A stretch of 64,000 nt of DNA from Streptacidiphilus sp041262165. Lineage in GTDB: Bacteria > Actinomycetota > Actinomycetes > Streptomycetales > Streptomycetaceae. Positions 17,165 through 26,139 of the stretch are shown here, one piece after another; the stretch's first letter is position 1, and each line of letters starts with the position of its first letter. The stretch lies in contig NZ_JBGCBY010000007.1 of assembly GCF_041262165.1 (NCBI RefSeq), positions 1 through 64,000 of the forward strand, in the 5' to 3' direction. Below the pieces are notes generated by a model. The model was not told the DNA's origin. It searched no databases and worked only from the letters and a program-made list of their open reading frames with translations. A program made the position numbers and the translations under genes.

Positions 17165-17857
17165 ATGCAGCACCGCACCGTTCAGGACGTGATGACACAC
17201 GAGGTCGTCACCGTTCGCCGTGACACCCCGTTCAAGACCGTTGCCGAACTGCTGGCCGGCCACGACGTGACCGCTGTCCCCGTGGTCGACGGGCAACACC
17301 GCCCGATCGGGATCGTCTCCGAGGCAGACCTGCTGCGTAAGGAGTCCGTACAACCGGAGCCCGGGGGCCGCGACCCCATCCCGCGGCTGCCTCCCAGGGA
17401 CCGTGCCCGCGCCGAGGCGGAGACCGCCGAGGGTCTGATGAGCACCATGGTGTTCACCGCCCGCCCGGACTGGAGCGTGGTCGAGGCCGCCCGCGTCATG
17501 GACCGCCAGCACGTCAAGCGGCTGCCGGTGGTCGACGATTCCGGCGTGCTGGTCGGCGTCGTCAGCCGCAGCGACCTCCTGCGGGTGTTCCTGCGCCACG
17601 ACACCGCGATCCGCGAGGAGATCGTGCATGACGTGCTGGAGCGCACCCTGTTCCTCGCCCCTGACGCCGTTCGGGTCGAGGTGGTGGAAGGGGTGGTGAC
17701 CCTGCGTGGCAAGGTGGAACGGCGGAGCACGGTCCCGATCGTGCTGCGGCTGTGCCGCACCGTCGACGGCGTCGTAGCCGTCCACGACAACCTCAGCTAC
17801 TCCTTCGACGACCGCAGGGCCGACGTCGAGCCGGAAACGGTGCACGGCATCCTGTAG
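17165..17857 (+). CDS. CBS-pair protein with C-terminal BON domain
   Basis: 230 aa, with GAGGAGTGAGAG before the ATG. CBS1 covers about 5-60 (TVQDVMTHEVVTVRRDTPFK ... VPVVDG), CBS2 about 90-150 (GLMSTMVFTARPDWSVVEAA ... KRLPVVDDSG) and BON about 155-225 (VRVEVVEGVVTLRGKVERRS). CBS domains sense nucleotides and BON domains bind phospholipid or other surfaces. It has the same length and order as the protein at 27324-28016 (KRLPVV, VGVVSRSDLLRVFLR shared), so the two are close paralogues. It probably belongs to the low-oxygen regulon. Confidence 0.92.
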   Translation: MQHRTVQDVMTHEVVTVRRDTPFKTVAELLAGHDVTAVPVVDGQHRPIGIVSEADLLRKESVQPEPGGRDPIPRLPPRDRARAEAETAEGLMSTMVFTARPDWSVVEAARVMDRQHVKRLPVVDDSGVLVGVVSRSDLLRVFLRHDTAIREEIVHDVLERTLFLAPDAVRVEVVEGVVTLRGKVERRSTVPIVLRLCRTVDGVVAVHDNLSYSFDDRRADVEPETVHGIL

Positions 17858-17935
17858 CCCCCCGAAGTGGTCCGTCGCGCAGGATACGCGCCCTTGCTGG
17901 TGGCGGGGACGCGCCCGGGAGTGCTGGTGGTGCCC

Positions 17936-19648
17936 TCAGATTCGTTTCAGCGGAACCTGCCAGACCAGCCGGGTGCCGCCCGAAAGCCCGGGCGTGACGG
18001 CGAACGTCCCACCGCATTGCTTCGCGCGCTCCGCCAGGTTCGCCAGGCCGCTGCGCGGAACGCCGTCCGGGATGCCCACCCCGTCGTCGACCACGCTGAG
18101 CGTGACATTGGTGCGGGAGGCCGAAACGGTGACCTCGACGGCGGTTGCCCGCGCGTGGCGGGCGGTGTTGCTCAATGCCTCGCTCAGAACGGCGAGCAGG
18201 CTTTCGCGGGGTTCGGGGGGTACTTCGGTGTCCAGCAAGCCCTCCATGCGAAGTCCCGGGGTGAAGCCGAGGACGGGCACGGCTCGCTCGACCGTGTCGA
18301 CCACGCGTGCTCGCAGGCCGTGGCCGCTGGGCCCGGCGTCCCGGGCCCGGAGGCCGAAGATGGTGGATCTGATGATCTTCACGGTGGCGTCGAGGTCGTC
18401 CACGGCGCGCTGGACGCGCTCGACGGCCTCCGGGTGCTCGATGAAGCGCTCGGCGCTCTGCAGGGTCATCCCGGTGGCGAACAGCCGCTGGATCGCCAGG
18501 TCGTGCAGGTCGCGGGCGATCCGGTCGCGGTCCTCCAACAAGGTGATCTGCTCGGCGTCCCTACGCCGCTCCGACAGCTCCAGACCCAGTGCGGCCTGCC
18601 CGGCGAAGCCCAGCAGCGGAACGGAGTCCTCCGGGGTGAACTCGGCGCCTCCCACGATCCGGGCAAGCATGAGAACTCCGCGCACTCCTCCCTTGTCCGT
18701 GCCCATCCGCACGGCGACGGCCGGACCGATGCCTTCCCAGCGCAGCGGCCCTGCGGTGATCCTCGGGTCCTTGTTGACGTCCGGGCTGATGATCGGCTGC
18801 CCGGAGCGCAACGCGGCACCGACGAACGAGCCCTCTGCGGGCAGTACCAGACCGTGGTGCGCGTCGGCGCCCTCGCCTACGGCCAGCTCCACCACCAGCT
18901 CCCCGGCCGCGCCGAGCGGCAGTGCGATCACGGCAAGATCCGCATCGGCGACCTCCCGGGCCCGGTCGACCAGCAGATGCAGCACCTCGGCCTCCGGGCT
19001 TCCGGAGAGTAGGCCGTTGATGATCTCCGCGCTCGCGGTCAGCCAGCGCTCGCGCTGGCGCGCCTCGCGGTACAGGCGTGCGTTGTCGATCGCGACCCCG
19101 GCGGCCACTGCGAGGGTGGACAGTACCGACTCGTCCTCGGCGTCGAACTCGCCGGCGCCTTGCTTCTCGGTGAGATACAGGTTGCCGAAGACCTCGCCGC
19201 GCACGCGGATGGGTACCCCGAGGAAGGACTGCATCGGCGGGTGGTTCCGCGGAAAGCCGTAGGAGGCGGGATGCGCGGCCAGCTCCGGCAGCCGCAGCGG
19301 GTCCGGGTGGCGGATCAGCTCGCCCAGGATGCCGTGGCCCTGCGGCAGCGGGCCGATCGCCGCCACATCGGCGTCGTCGATGCCCACGGTGATGAACTGG
19401 GACAACCTCTGGCTCTCGCTGACCACGCCCAGTGCCCCGTAACGGGCGTCCACCAGCACCACAGCGGACTCCACGATGTGCCGCAGGACCTGGCCCAGCT
19501 CCAGATCCCGGCCGACCGCGAGCACCGCCTCGAGCAGACTGCGCACCCTGTCCCGGGCATCCCGGGCCAGGTCCAGCCGCGCCTGGAGTTCGTCCAGCAA
19601 CTGGTCCAGCCTCGGTTCGGTGCGATCGTCCTGTACCTCGCCGGTCAC
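17936..19648 (-). CDS. DevS/OsdK-like GAF-GAF sensor histidine kinase
   Basis: 570 aa from GTG 19648, chosen because GGAGG lies 6 bases upstream; a GTG 57 bp further upstream lacks one. Two GAF domains (about 35-185 and 205-355) are followed by HisKA_3 (RDRIARDLHDLAIQRLFATG, histidine near 385) and an HATPase domain (LSEALSNTARHA, DDGVGI, SGLANLAERA). GAF-A contains RNHPPMQSFLGVPIRVRGEV, very close to the haem-pocket region of mycobacterial DevS/DosS. These are O2/NO/CO-responsive haem sensors that phosphorylate DevR. No DevR-like partner is adjacent. It is the best candidate for the gas or redox input to the boxes described here. Confidence 0.9.
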   Translation of the reverse strand: MTGEVQDDRTEPRLDQLLDELQARLDLARDARDRVRSLLEAVLAVGRDLELGQVLRHIVESAVVLVDARYGALGVVSESQRLSQFITVGIDDADVAAIGPLPQGHGILGELIRHPDPLRLPELAAHPASYGFPRNHPPMQSFLGVPIRVRGEVFGNLYLTEKQGAGEFDAEDESVLSTLAVAAGVAIDNARLYREARQRERWLTASAEIINGLLSGSPEAEVLHLLVDRAREVADADLAVIALPLGAAGELVVELAVGEGADAHHGLVLPAEGSFVGAALRSGQPIISPDVNKDPRITAGPLRWEGIGPAVAVRMGTDKGGVRGVLMLARIVGGAEFTPEDSVPLLGFAGQAALGLELSERRRDAEQITLLEDRDRIARDLHDLAIQRLFATGMTLQSAERFIEHPEAVERVQRAVDDLDATVKIIRSTIFGLRARDAGPSGHGLRARVVDTVERAVPVLGFTPGLRMEGLLDTEVPPEPRESLLAVLSEALSNTARHARATAVEVTVSASRTNVTLSVVDDGVGIPDGVPRSGLANLAERAKQCGGTFAVTPGLSGGTRLVWQVPLKRI

Positions 19649-19860
19649 ATGAGCCTCCGTGGGACTACCGCCGGCCGTCTCCGCCGACACGGAGATCAAC
19701 AGCACGGTAGGGGAACCTGTACCGCAGGTCGCCGCTGCCGCTCAGGCACCAGAAGTCCGCCGCTACGGGTCACGTGCTCCCTACCCCGCCGCGACCGGCC
19801 CACCCCGAACAACGCGGACTGCCCGTCGTCGGGCGCCGGGTCAGGCAGTCGCGCACCGGG

Positions 19861-20766
19861 TCAGGCAGGGGGTTCTCCCAGTTGCACGGAGACGCGAGCG
19901 AGGGCGTCCAGACGGTGCTGCAGGGTGGGATGGGTGGAGAAGAGGTCAGCCAGACCCCGCTCCTTGCCCACAGCCGGGACAAAGAAGAAGGCGTTGAAGG
20001 TCTGTGCCGTGCGCAGGTCCTTGGTGGGGATGCGGGCGATCTCTCCGCTGACCTTGACCAGGGCGGAGGCCAGGGCGGAAGGTCGGCCGGTGAGTTGGGC
20101 CGCGGAGCGGTCGGCGGCCAGTTCCCGGTAGCGGGACAGGGTGCGGATGAGCACAAAGCTGAGCGTGTACACGCTGGCGGAGACCGTCGTGATCGCAGCG
20201 AAGACAAGAAGAATGTGAGGGCTGGTACTCCGGCCGCGTCCGAGCCCGGAGTAGAGGGCGAAGCGGGCGACGAGCCCGGCGACGACGCCGAGGAAGGAGG
20301 CGATGGTGATGACCGCGACGTCGCGGTGGGCCACATGGGAAAGCTCATGGGCCAGGACGCCTTCCAGTTCCTCGTTCTCGAGACGGCGCAGCAGGCCGGT
20401 GGTGACACACAGCACGGCGTGGTCGGCGTTGCGTCCGGTCGCGAAGGCGTTGGGCAGGTCGGTCTCGGCCAGGGCGATTCGTGGTTTGGGCATGTCCGCG
20501 AGGGTGCACAGCCGGTCGACGGCACCGTGGAGGTGCGGCTGCTGCTCGGGTGTCACCTCGTGCGCACGCATGGCGAACAGGGCGATCCGATCCGAGTACC
20601 AGTACTGGGCGGCCAGCAGTCCGGCGGCGATGACCACGACCAGGACCACGGACTTCAGCAGCACGATCAGCGCGGCGAGGAAGGCCACGTACAGCAGCCC
20701 GAGCAGAAACACAACGGTCAGCATCCGAAGCGCCAGCTGCCGGTCGGGAGCGAAGCGGGAGCCCAT
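19861..20766 (-). CDS. htpX: HtpX-like M48 membrane zinc metalloprotease
   Basis: 301 aa from ATG 20766 with GGAGGTGA upstream. Two N-terminal helices (about 15-55) precede the zinc motif HELSH at residues 140-144 and the third ligand E215 in SRYRELAADR. Two further hydrophobic stretches lie between them. HtpX proteases degrade damaged or unassembled membrane proteins. The gene lies 5 bp downstream of the pspAA-like gene and after pspA, so the three form an envelope-stress operon. Confidence 0.93.
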   Translation of the reverse strand: MGSRFAPDRQLALRMLTVVFLLGLLYVAFLAALIVLLKSVVLVVVIAAGLLAAQYWYSDRIALFAMRAHEVTPEQQPHLHGAVDRLCTLADMPKPRIALAETDLPNAFATGRNADHAVLCVTTGLLRRLENEELEGVLAHELSHVAHRDVAVITIASFLGVVAGLVARFALYSGLGRGRSTSPHILLVFAAITTVSASVYTLSFVLIRTLSRYRELAADRSAAQLTGRPSALASALVKVSGEIARIPTKDLRTAQTFNAFFFVPAVGKERGLADLFSTHPTLQHRLDALARVSVQLGEPPA

Positions 20767-20771
20767 GGCAC

Positions 20772-21056
20772 TCACCTCCACGCCGGGATTGGGACGTTCT
20801 CCGAGAGTAGCGCTGTCACCTGGGCAAGGGACATGTCCTGGTCGGGAAGAACCAGTTCCGAGGGTTGAAGGGTGGTGTCGGGTAGCCGCGCGCCCAGGCG
20901 GCGCACGGCGGCCAGCAATGCCGGCAGTGCGGTGGCGAACGCCGCCTGGCTGCCGGACTCGACGGCCTCCTGAAGGTCCGCATCCAGCTCGTCGAGCTCC
21001 TTCACGTGCTGGTCCGGGATCTCGTACTGGGCTTCGCCGAGGATTCGTGCGATCAC
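20772..21056 (-). CDS. pspAA: PspA-associated protein PspAA
   Basis: 94 aa, soluble. Sequence MIARILGEAQYEIPD and the following acidic helix match the small PspAA domain found next to actinobacterial PspA. It is thought to couple PspA to membrane-stress signalling. The ATG overlaps the pspA stop by 4 bp. The C-terminus contains LPDQDMSLAQVTALL. Confidence 0.88.
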   Translation of the reverse strand: MIARILGEAQYEIPDQHVKELDELDADLQEAVESGSQAAFATALPALLAAVRRLGARLPDTTLQPSELVLPDQDMSLAQVTALLSENVPIPAWR

Positions 21057-21826
21057 GAGGTCGCCTCCTTCTGCGCCGCCGGGTCGGCGGAGGGGTGTTC
21101 GGCAAGGGCCGGCGGGGTGGGGGCCTGCGCCAGCTCGGCTCGCATCCGGGCGAGTTCGGCGTCCACGTCGCCGCCGGAGGTGATGGCGTCGAGCTGGGTC
21201 TGCAGGTCGTCGTGGGCCACGGGCAGGGTGGCGTCCTGCAGGGCCCCGGAGGCCATCAGCTCGTCGAGGGCGCCGGCGCGGGCCTGGAGCTGCGCGGTCT
21301 TGTCCTGGGCGCGCTGCATGGCGACGCCCACATCGCCCATCTCCTCGGAGATGCCGGAGACCGCCTCGTTGATATGCGCTTCGGCCTCGGCGGCGGTGTA
21401 GGTGGCCTTGATCGACTCCTTGCGGGTGCGGAAGGCGTCGACCTTCGCCTGCAGCCGCTGTGAGGCGAGCGTCAGCTTCGCCTCCTCGGCCTGCAGTGAG
21501 GACTCCTGTGCTTCCAGGTCGGTGCTCTGGGCGAGCACTGCGGTACGGCGGGCCAGTGCCTCGCGGGCCAGGTCTTCGCGTCCGATCGCCAGCGCCTGCT
21601 GTGCCTGCTGCTGCAGCTTGCCTGCAGACTGCTGGAGTCCGGTCAGCTGTAGTTCGACGCGTTTGCGGCTGGTGGCCACGTCGGCCAACCCGCGGCGGAC
21701 CTGCTGCACCAGCTCCAGCTGCTTGGTGTAGGAGTAGTCCAGCAGTTCTCGGGGGTCCTCGGCGTTGTCCAGCGCCTTGTTGGCCTTGGCCGTGAACAGT
21801 GCCGCGATGCGGCGGGTGATGCTCAT
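21053..21826 (-). CDS. pspA: PspA/IM30 family envelope-stress protein
   Basis: 257 aa, almost entirely helical and coiled-coil, starting MSITRRIAALFTAKANKAL with the typical amphipathic N-terminal helix that contacts membranes. AEDPRELLDYSYTKQLELVQ is a PspA signature. PspA assembles on stressed membranes to limit proton leakage. ATG 21826 is preceded by AGAGG. A box GGGCCGACCGGCCC lies 96 bp upstream, identical to the one before the universal stress gene on the other strand, suggesting shared control. It is first in an operon with pspAA and htpX. Confidence 0.93.
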   Translation of the reverse strand: MSITRRIAALFTAKANKALDNAEDPRELLDYSYTKQLELVQQVRRGLADVATSRKRVELQLTGLQQSAGKLQQQAQQALAIGREDLAREALARRTAVLAQSTDLEAQESSLQAEEAKLTLASQRLQAKVDAFRTRKESIKATYTAAEAEAHINEAVSGISEEMGDVGVAMQRAQDKTAQLQARAGALDELMASGALQDATLPVAHDDLQTQLDAITSGGDVDAELARMRAELAQAPTPPALAEHPSADPAAQKEATS

Positions 21827-21922
21827 GCCTCTTTCACGTCTCCTTCGCCGGCGTGGATTCCGACGCTCAGCTGTATCGGGTGCCACACCATTCAGCATGG
21901 TTGTCTTCCCCCGACCTGGGCA

Positions 21923-21936
21923 GGGCCGACCGGCCC
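21923..21936. promoter_or_regulatory. DevR/OsdR-like box upstream of pspA
   Basis: GGGCCGACCGGCCC, identical to the box at 22160-22173. It is 96 bp from the pspA start on the minus strand. It lies in the 424-bp gap 21827-22250 between divergent pspA and the universal stress gene. Confidence 0.55.
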
Positions 21937-22159
21937 TCGCCGCAGGGACCACCGGCGACTGTGCGCCGCGGTTGCCCGCGATCCCCGCAGGCGGTGACTG
22001 CGCCGTGGGAGTCGCCGTAGCCCGCCGCTGCGGGAGTACCGCCGCGGCCCTTGGAGCCGGGCGAGGGAGAGGTGCACTCGTCGGCCGAGGGCAGCGCATG
22101 GTTGCCGGCTGCTGCGACCGGGATCGCCGCCGTCTGGATCTTTCTGGCTGGTCGCACCA

Positions 22160-22173
22160 GGGCCGACCGGCCC
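22160..22173. promoter_or_regulatory. DevR/OsdR-like box upstream of universal stress gene
   Basis: GGGCCGACCGGCCC flanked by A and T (AGGGCCGACCGGCCCT). It ends 77 bp before the start at 22251 and is an exact copy of the pspA-side box 237 bp away. Confidence 0.55.
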
Positions 22174-22250
22174 TATCCGCCCACAACCCGTCGGGCTGAT
22201 GCTGGAAGGGCGACGGACCGTCGCGAGACCCACAGGAGAGGGACCGTCAC

Positions 22251-23126
22251 ATGAACAGCACCCAGAGTCGTGGGCCCGTGAGTGTTGGCGTATCGCGCTC
22301 CGAGGCGAGCGACAGCGCGCTGCTCTGGGCCGCGGACGAAGCCGCCTGGCGTGGACTGACGCTCCTGCTGATACACGCTCAGGAGTGGCCCACTGGCACG
22401 TCGCCGCGGACCGAACCCGACCACCCGGCTCACCTGTGGTCCACGCACTTCCGCGCAACGGGCGAGCGGCTGCTCGAGGAGGCCCGCGCTCGTGCCGTGG
22501 AGCGTCACCCCGGGCTGGTCGTCACCACAAAACTCGCTGAGGGACGAACCGTCCGCGTGCTGCGCGAGGCGGCGGAGCACGCGTCCCAACTGGTACTCGG
22601 TGTACGGCGGTTGACCGAGAGCGACATCCTCTTCGCGGCCGGTGGCAAGGGCCTCTCCCTTGTCGGTCACACCCCATGCCCCATCGCCCTGGTACCGCAG
22701 CAGGCTGCGGAGTACGTGACCGATGGGCCGGTGGTGGTGGGCGTGGACGGATCCGCCGCCTCGGAGCGCGCCGTCGAGATGGCCTTCGAGGAAGCAGTCC
22801 GCGGCGACGTGGGGCTGCTCGCGGTCGAGGTCCGCCGACCGCGTGAGGCAGGGCTGCCCGACTTCCTGGAGGAGGCCCGTCTCGATGTGTCGCAGGCGCT
22901 CGCGGGCTGGTCGGAGAAGTATCCCGACACGGACGTGCAGTGGGAGGTGCTGACCGGTCACCCGGCCCTGATGCTCGCCACTGCCTCGCGCAGGGCGCGC
23001 TGCCTGGTGGTCGCCTCGCGCGGGCTCGGCGGCTTTCGCGGCATGGTGCTCGGCTCGACCAGCCGCGGTCTGGTGCACCGAACGCACTGCCCGTTGCTGG
23101 TCGTGCCCGCGGGACAAGCCCGGTAG
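22251..23126 (+). CDS. Tandem universal stress protein
   Basis: 291 aa with two USP domains (about 8-148 and 157-288). The second has an intact nucleotide-binding pattern (ASRGLGGFRGMVLGSTS; GVDGS at its start). The first domain lacks a clear G-x2-G-x9-G(S/T) motif, so probably only one domain binds ATP. CAGGAGAGGG precedes the ATG. Tandem USPs are a hallmark of DevR/OsdR regulons. The box 77 bp upstream fits this. Confidence 0.93.
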   Translation: MNSTQSRGPVSVGVSRSEASDSALLWAADEAAWRGLTLLLIHAQEWPTGTSPRTEPDHPAHLWSTHFRATGERLLEEARARAVERHPGLVVTTKLAEGRTVRVLREAAEHASQLVLGVRRLTESDILFAAGGKGLSLVGHTPCPIALVPQQAAEYVTDGPVVVGVDGSAASERAVEMAFEEAVRGDVGLLAVEVRRPREAGLPDFLEEARLDVSQALAGWSEKYPDTDVQWEVLTGHPALMLATASRRARCLVVASRGLGGFRGMVLGSTSRGLVHRTHCPLLVVPAGQAR

Positions 23127-23264
23127 CGAATCGTCCGGCGGTCGCCTGCGGACCGGGACTGCTCCGGTGCGGCGGCCGCCTCGGCTGGTCCTGGCCCTTC
23201 CCGCCCGACCTGTGGACAACGCTCCCCACCGCCGTCCCACCGCGCGGGCCCGGACACACGACGG

Positions 23265-23888
23265 TCACACCAGGGACTCGGCGCGCTCCTTGATGCCGAG
23301 AAGCATCTTGCGCTCCATGATGAGACTTCCGGGTTCCATGAGGTAACAGGAGAGGATCCTGGACGCCACGGAGGGGTCAGGGGTCGCGATGCGGTTGCGG
23401 CTGACGAGCCTGGTGCCGCCGTTCTGCGGGTAGAGGCCGAACGCCCAGACCCACGAGCCGTCCTCGGAGCGCAGCACCAGCGCGCGGTCGGGCTCAAGGA
23501 CCTCGACCCGCATGCGCGGACCGTGGGCGCCCAAGGGAGTGACATCGCCGACTTTCGCGTCCTGGAACTCGGGCAGGATCGTGGTCGCGCTGTGCATACC
23601 CAGGCCGAAGAGGTTCTCGACCCAGTCGTAGGTGTAGGCGCCGCCGCGGCCGGGGCCCATCTGCACCAGCCAGGGCCAGATCGCCGAGGGTGGTGCGTCC
23701 ACCCCGATCGCGCGTGTCGACACCAGCGGTGCGCTGGGCAGGAACTCGTCGCCGGGCATCTCGCGACAGGCTTCCTCGCGGCTCGCGCCCCACGTCAGGC
23801 ACTGCCTGCGCCAGAGCAGTGGGTAGCCGGCGGCGGCGAGTGCGGCTACTGCGGCGATGCCTCTTACGGCAATGGACCGGCTGTTCAT
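23265..23888 (-). CDS. SRPBCC-fold protein with N-terminal helix
   Basis: 207 aa from ATG 23888 with GAGGAGACC upstream. A short hydrophobic helix (about 7-26) precedes a START/SRPBCC-like domain (FLPSAPLVSTRAIGVDAPPS, AIWPWLVQMGPGRGG, RALVLRSEDGSWVWAFGLYP). SRPBCC proteins bind hydrophobic ligands. It is last in a six-gene leftward operon beginning with the CBS-BON gene at 28016. The ligand is unknown. Confidence 0.8.
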   Translation of the reverse strand: MNSRSIAVRGIAAVAALAAAGYPLLWRRQCLTWGASREEACREMPGDEFLPSAPLVSTRAIGVDAPPSAIWPWLVQMGPGRGGAYTYDWVENLFGLGMHSATTILPEFQDAKVGDVTPLGAHGPRMRVEVLEPDRALVLRSEDGSWVWAFGLYPQNGGTRLVSRNRIATPDPSVASRILSCYLMEPGSLIMERKMLLGIKERAESLV

Positions 23889-23961
23889 CGCGGTCTCCTC
23901 GGGGTCTGGGGTCGGTGGCGAAGCGAGCGGTGCAGGTTCCTTCGGAGGGAGAGTGGGCTGT

Positions 23962-24792
23962 TCATGCGTCACGTCGCACAAGGGCGACCGCCGCGACGAG
24001 GAGCATGGCCGCGGTGTAGCCGCACAGGACGAGAAGCCCTGCCGCCGGGGTCAGTAGGTTGGGGAAGCGGACAACGGCGGACATCGCCACACCGGCTGAG
24101 CTCGGCAGGTACTGGGTGATGTCGTTGTTCCAGGGCGAGGGCAGCAGGGTCACCAGGCCCGGTACGACGAGGAGGACCGCGAACAGGACCGCGACGGCTC
24201 CCGCTGTTCGGCGCAGGGCGGCCCCCACTGCGACGGCGATGGCGCCGATCAGGACGAGATGCCCCGCGCCGCCGATCACGGCCCGCAGGACGCCCGGGTC
24301 GGAGATCGAGACGCCGGCATGCTTGGGCGCGAGGAGGGCTTGGCAGATGAAGAACGCCGAGAAGCAGGAGATGAGGCTGACCGCGCCGACCACCGAGCTG
24401 AACGTCGCGGCCTTCGCGGCCAGCAACAGGCGCCGCTGCGGGGTGGCGCCGAAGGTGAGTCTGATGGTGCCGGTGGCGTATTCGGAGGTCATGACGAGCA
24501 CGCCGAGGACGCCGATGGACAGCTGGGCGAGGTTGATCCCGGCGAAGCTGTAGAGCAACGGGTCGAAGCCGGTAGCCTCCGCGGGCGTGCGGTGGTCCCA
24601 TCGGCTTACTTCGAGCGACGTGAGGAGGACGCCGAGACCGACCGTGCTCACCGTCGTGAAGATCAGGGCCCACATGCTGGAGCGGACCGTGCGCAGCTTG
24701 GTCCACTCCGCACGAGCGGCTGCGGCGAACACCTTGGGCAGCGTGGGAGTCGGTGAGGCGGCAACGTGCTGGGGGGCGAGGGTCTGGCTCAT
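23962..24792 (-). CDS. ABC transporter permease (ABC-2 type)
   Basis: 276 aa with six hydrophobic helices. The RAEWTKLRTVRSSMWAL opening is typical of actinobacterial ABC-2 permeases. The ATG overlaps the stop of the ATPase gene by 4 bp, so the two form one exporter or bacitracin/drug-type ABC system. The substrate cannot be predicted. It is fifth in the operon starting at 28016. Confidence 0.9.
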   Translation of the reverse strand: MSQTLAPQHVAASPTPTLPKVFAAAARAEWTKLRTVRSSMWALIFTTVSTVGLGVLLTSLEVSRWDHRTPAEATGFDPLLYSFAGINLAQLSIGVLGVLVMTSEYATGTIRLTFGATPQRRLLLAAKAATFSSVVGAVSLISCFSAFFICQALLAPKHAGVSISDPGVLRAVIGGAGHLVLIGAIAVAVGAALRRTAGAVAVLFAVLLVVPGLVTLLPSPWNNDITQYLPSSAGVAMSAVVRFPNLLTPAAGLLVLCGYTAAMLLVAAVALVRRDA

Positions 24793-25718
24793 CGGGTGCT
24801 CCGCAGCGGACTGTCGGCTGTGGCGCGGAAGTCGGCGTGCTCGTGTGTGAGTTCCATGTAGGCGTCTTCCAGAGAGGCGCGTTGTGCTGACAGTTCGTAG
24901 AGGGTCAGTCCGGCCCCGGCCGCGAGGATCCCCACGTCGCGGCACTCCATTCCTTTGATCGACAGTCCTTCTGTCCCGTCCGCTGTGACCGTCGCGCCTT
25001 TTTCGCGCAGCAGGGTGGTGAGCGTCGAGGCCTCGGGTGTCGCCGCGCGTACGTGGTGGCCCGACGTCTGTTCGATGAAGTCGGCCACCCGTCCGGTTGC
25101 CAGCAGACGGCCTCGTCCGATGACGATGAGGTGGTCTGCGGTCAGAGCCATCTCCGACATCAGGTGACTGGAGACCAGTACGGTCCGTCCCTCGTCGGCG
25201 AGGGAGCGCAGGAGGCGGCGTACCCACAGGATGCCCTCGGGGTCCAGGCCGTTGATCGGCTCGTCGAAGATCAGCACCTGCGGGTCGCCGAGCAGCGCGA
25301 CGGCGATACCCAGCCGCTGGCCCATGCCCAGGGAGAAGGTGCCGGCCCGGCGGTGGGCCACCTCGGTCAGGCCGACCATCGCGAGGACCACGTCGACTCG
25401 CTGTCGCGCGATGCCGTTGGAGTCGGCGAGCCAGACCAGGTGGTTTCGGGCGCTGCGGCCGGGATGGACCGCGTTGGCGTCCAACAGTGCGCCGACCTCG
25501 TGCAGTGGGAACCGCAGCCTGCTGTAGCTGCGGCCCGCGACGGTGATTCGCCCGGCAGAGGGTGCGTCCAATCCGACGATCATCCGCATCGTCGTGGACT
25601 TGCCGCTGCCGTTGGGCCCGAGAAACCCTGTGACCTGCCCGGCCGCGACGGTGAAGCTGAGGTCGTCCACGGCCAGCGTCGTGCCGTAGCGCTTGGTCAG
25701 CTGCTGTGCCTCAATCAT
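24789..25718 (-). CDS. ABC transporter ATP-binding protein
   Basis: 309 aa. Walker A is GPNGSGKST (about 37-45), the signature is SLGMGQRLGIA and Walker B is VLIFDEPINGLD, followed by a switch histidine in VSSHLMSEM. The DNA around the ATG at 25718 leaves 49 bp after the preceding gene. The C-terminal ~90 residues are typical of the exporter family that pairs with ABC-2 permeases. It partners with the permease at 23962-24792. Confidence 0.93.
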   Translation of the reverse strand: MIEAQQLTKRYGTTLAVDDLSFTVAAGQVTGFLGPNGSGKSTTMRMIVGLDAPSAGRITVAGRSYSRLRFPLHEVGALLDANAVHPGRSARNHLVWLADSNGIARQRVDVVLAMVGLTEVAHRRAGTFSLGMGQRLGIAVALLGDPQVLIFDEPINGLDPEGILWVRRLLRSLADEGRTVLVSSHLMSEMALTADHLIVIGRGRLLATGRVADFIEQTSGHHVRAATPEASTLTTLLREKGATVTADGTEGLSIKGMECRDVGILAAGAGLTLYELSAQRASLEDAYMELTHEHADFRATADSPLRSTR

Positions 25719-25767
25719 GATCGCGGCCCGGAGGGCGTGCGGAAGATCACGTGCTGCGGGCTGGGGT

Positions 25768-26139
25768 TCATGGCGGTGACTCCAAGGTGGTGGCGGAGGC
25801 GGTGTCGGGCTGCGGTCGGCTGAGGTCGCGGATCGCGAACCAGCCCAGCAGGAGGACCAGGACGGCCAGGACCGGCGTGGCGATGCTCCACCAGGTGGTG
25901 ATGGCAAGGGGAAGCGCGCCGACAGCCAGCAGCACCATGGCGATCGGCACGGATCGGCGGGCCGCGATGAGCGCGGCGAGAACGACCAGGCCACCGGCGA
26001 GACCCAGGATCCGGTCCCATCCGTGCGCCGCGAGGCCGATCCAGATGTAGAGCAATGCGACCACGGCCACCAGCACGCTGGGCCAGGTCCGACGCAATGT
26101 CTCGTTCAACGGAACCTCCCGGTTATGCGCGAACCACAT
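25768..26139 (-). CDS. Small four-helix membrane protein
   Basis: Up to 123 aa with four short hydrophobic helices (VLVAVVALLYIWIGLAAHGW, GLAGGLVVLAALIAA, VPIAMVLLAVGALPLAI, TPVLAVLVLLLGWFAI). Start choice is open. ATG 26139 overlaps the upstream Acg-like gene by 17 bp, while TTG 26109 has GGGAGG 5 bases upstream and is the better ribosome context. No family was recognised. It sits mid-operon between the Acg-like gene and the ABC transporter. Confidence 0.7.
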   Translation of the reverse strand: MWFAHNREVPLNETLRRTWPSVLVAVVALLYIWIGLAAHGWDRILGLAGGLVVLAALIAARRSVPIAMVLLAVGALPLAITTWWSIATPVLAVLVLLLGWFAIRDLSRPQPDTASATTLESPP

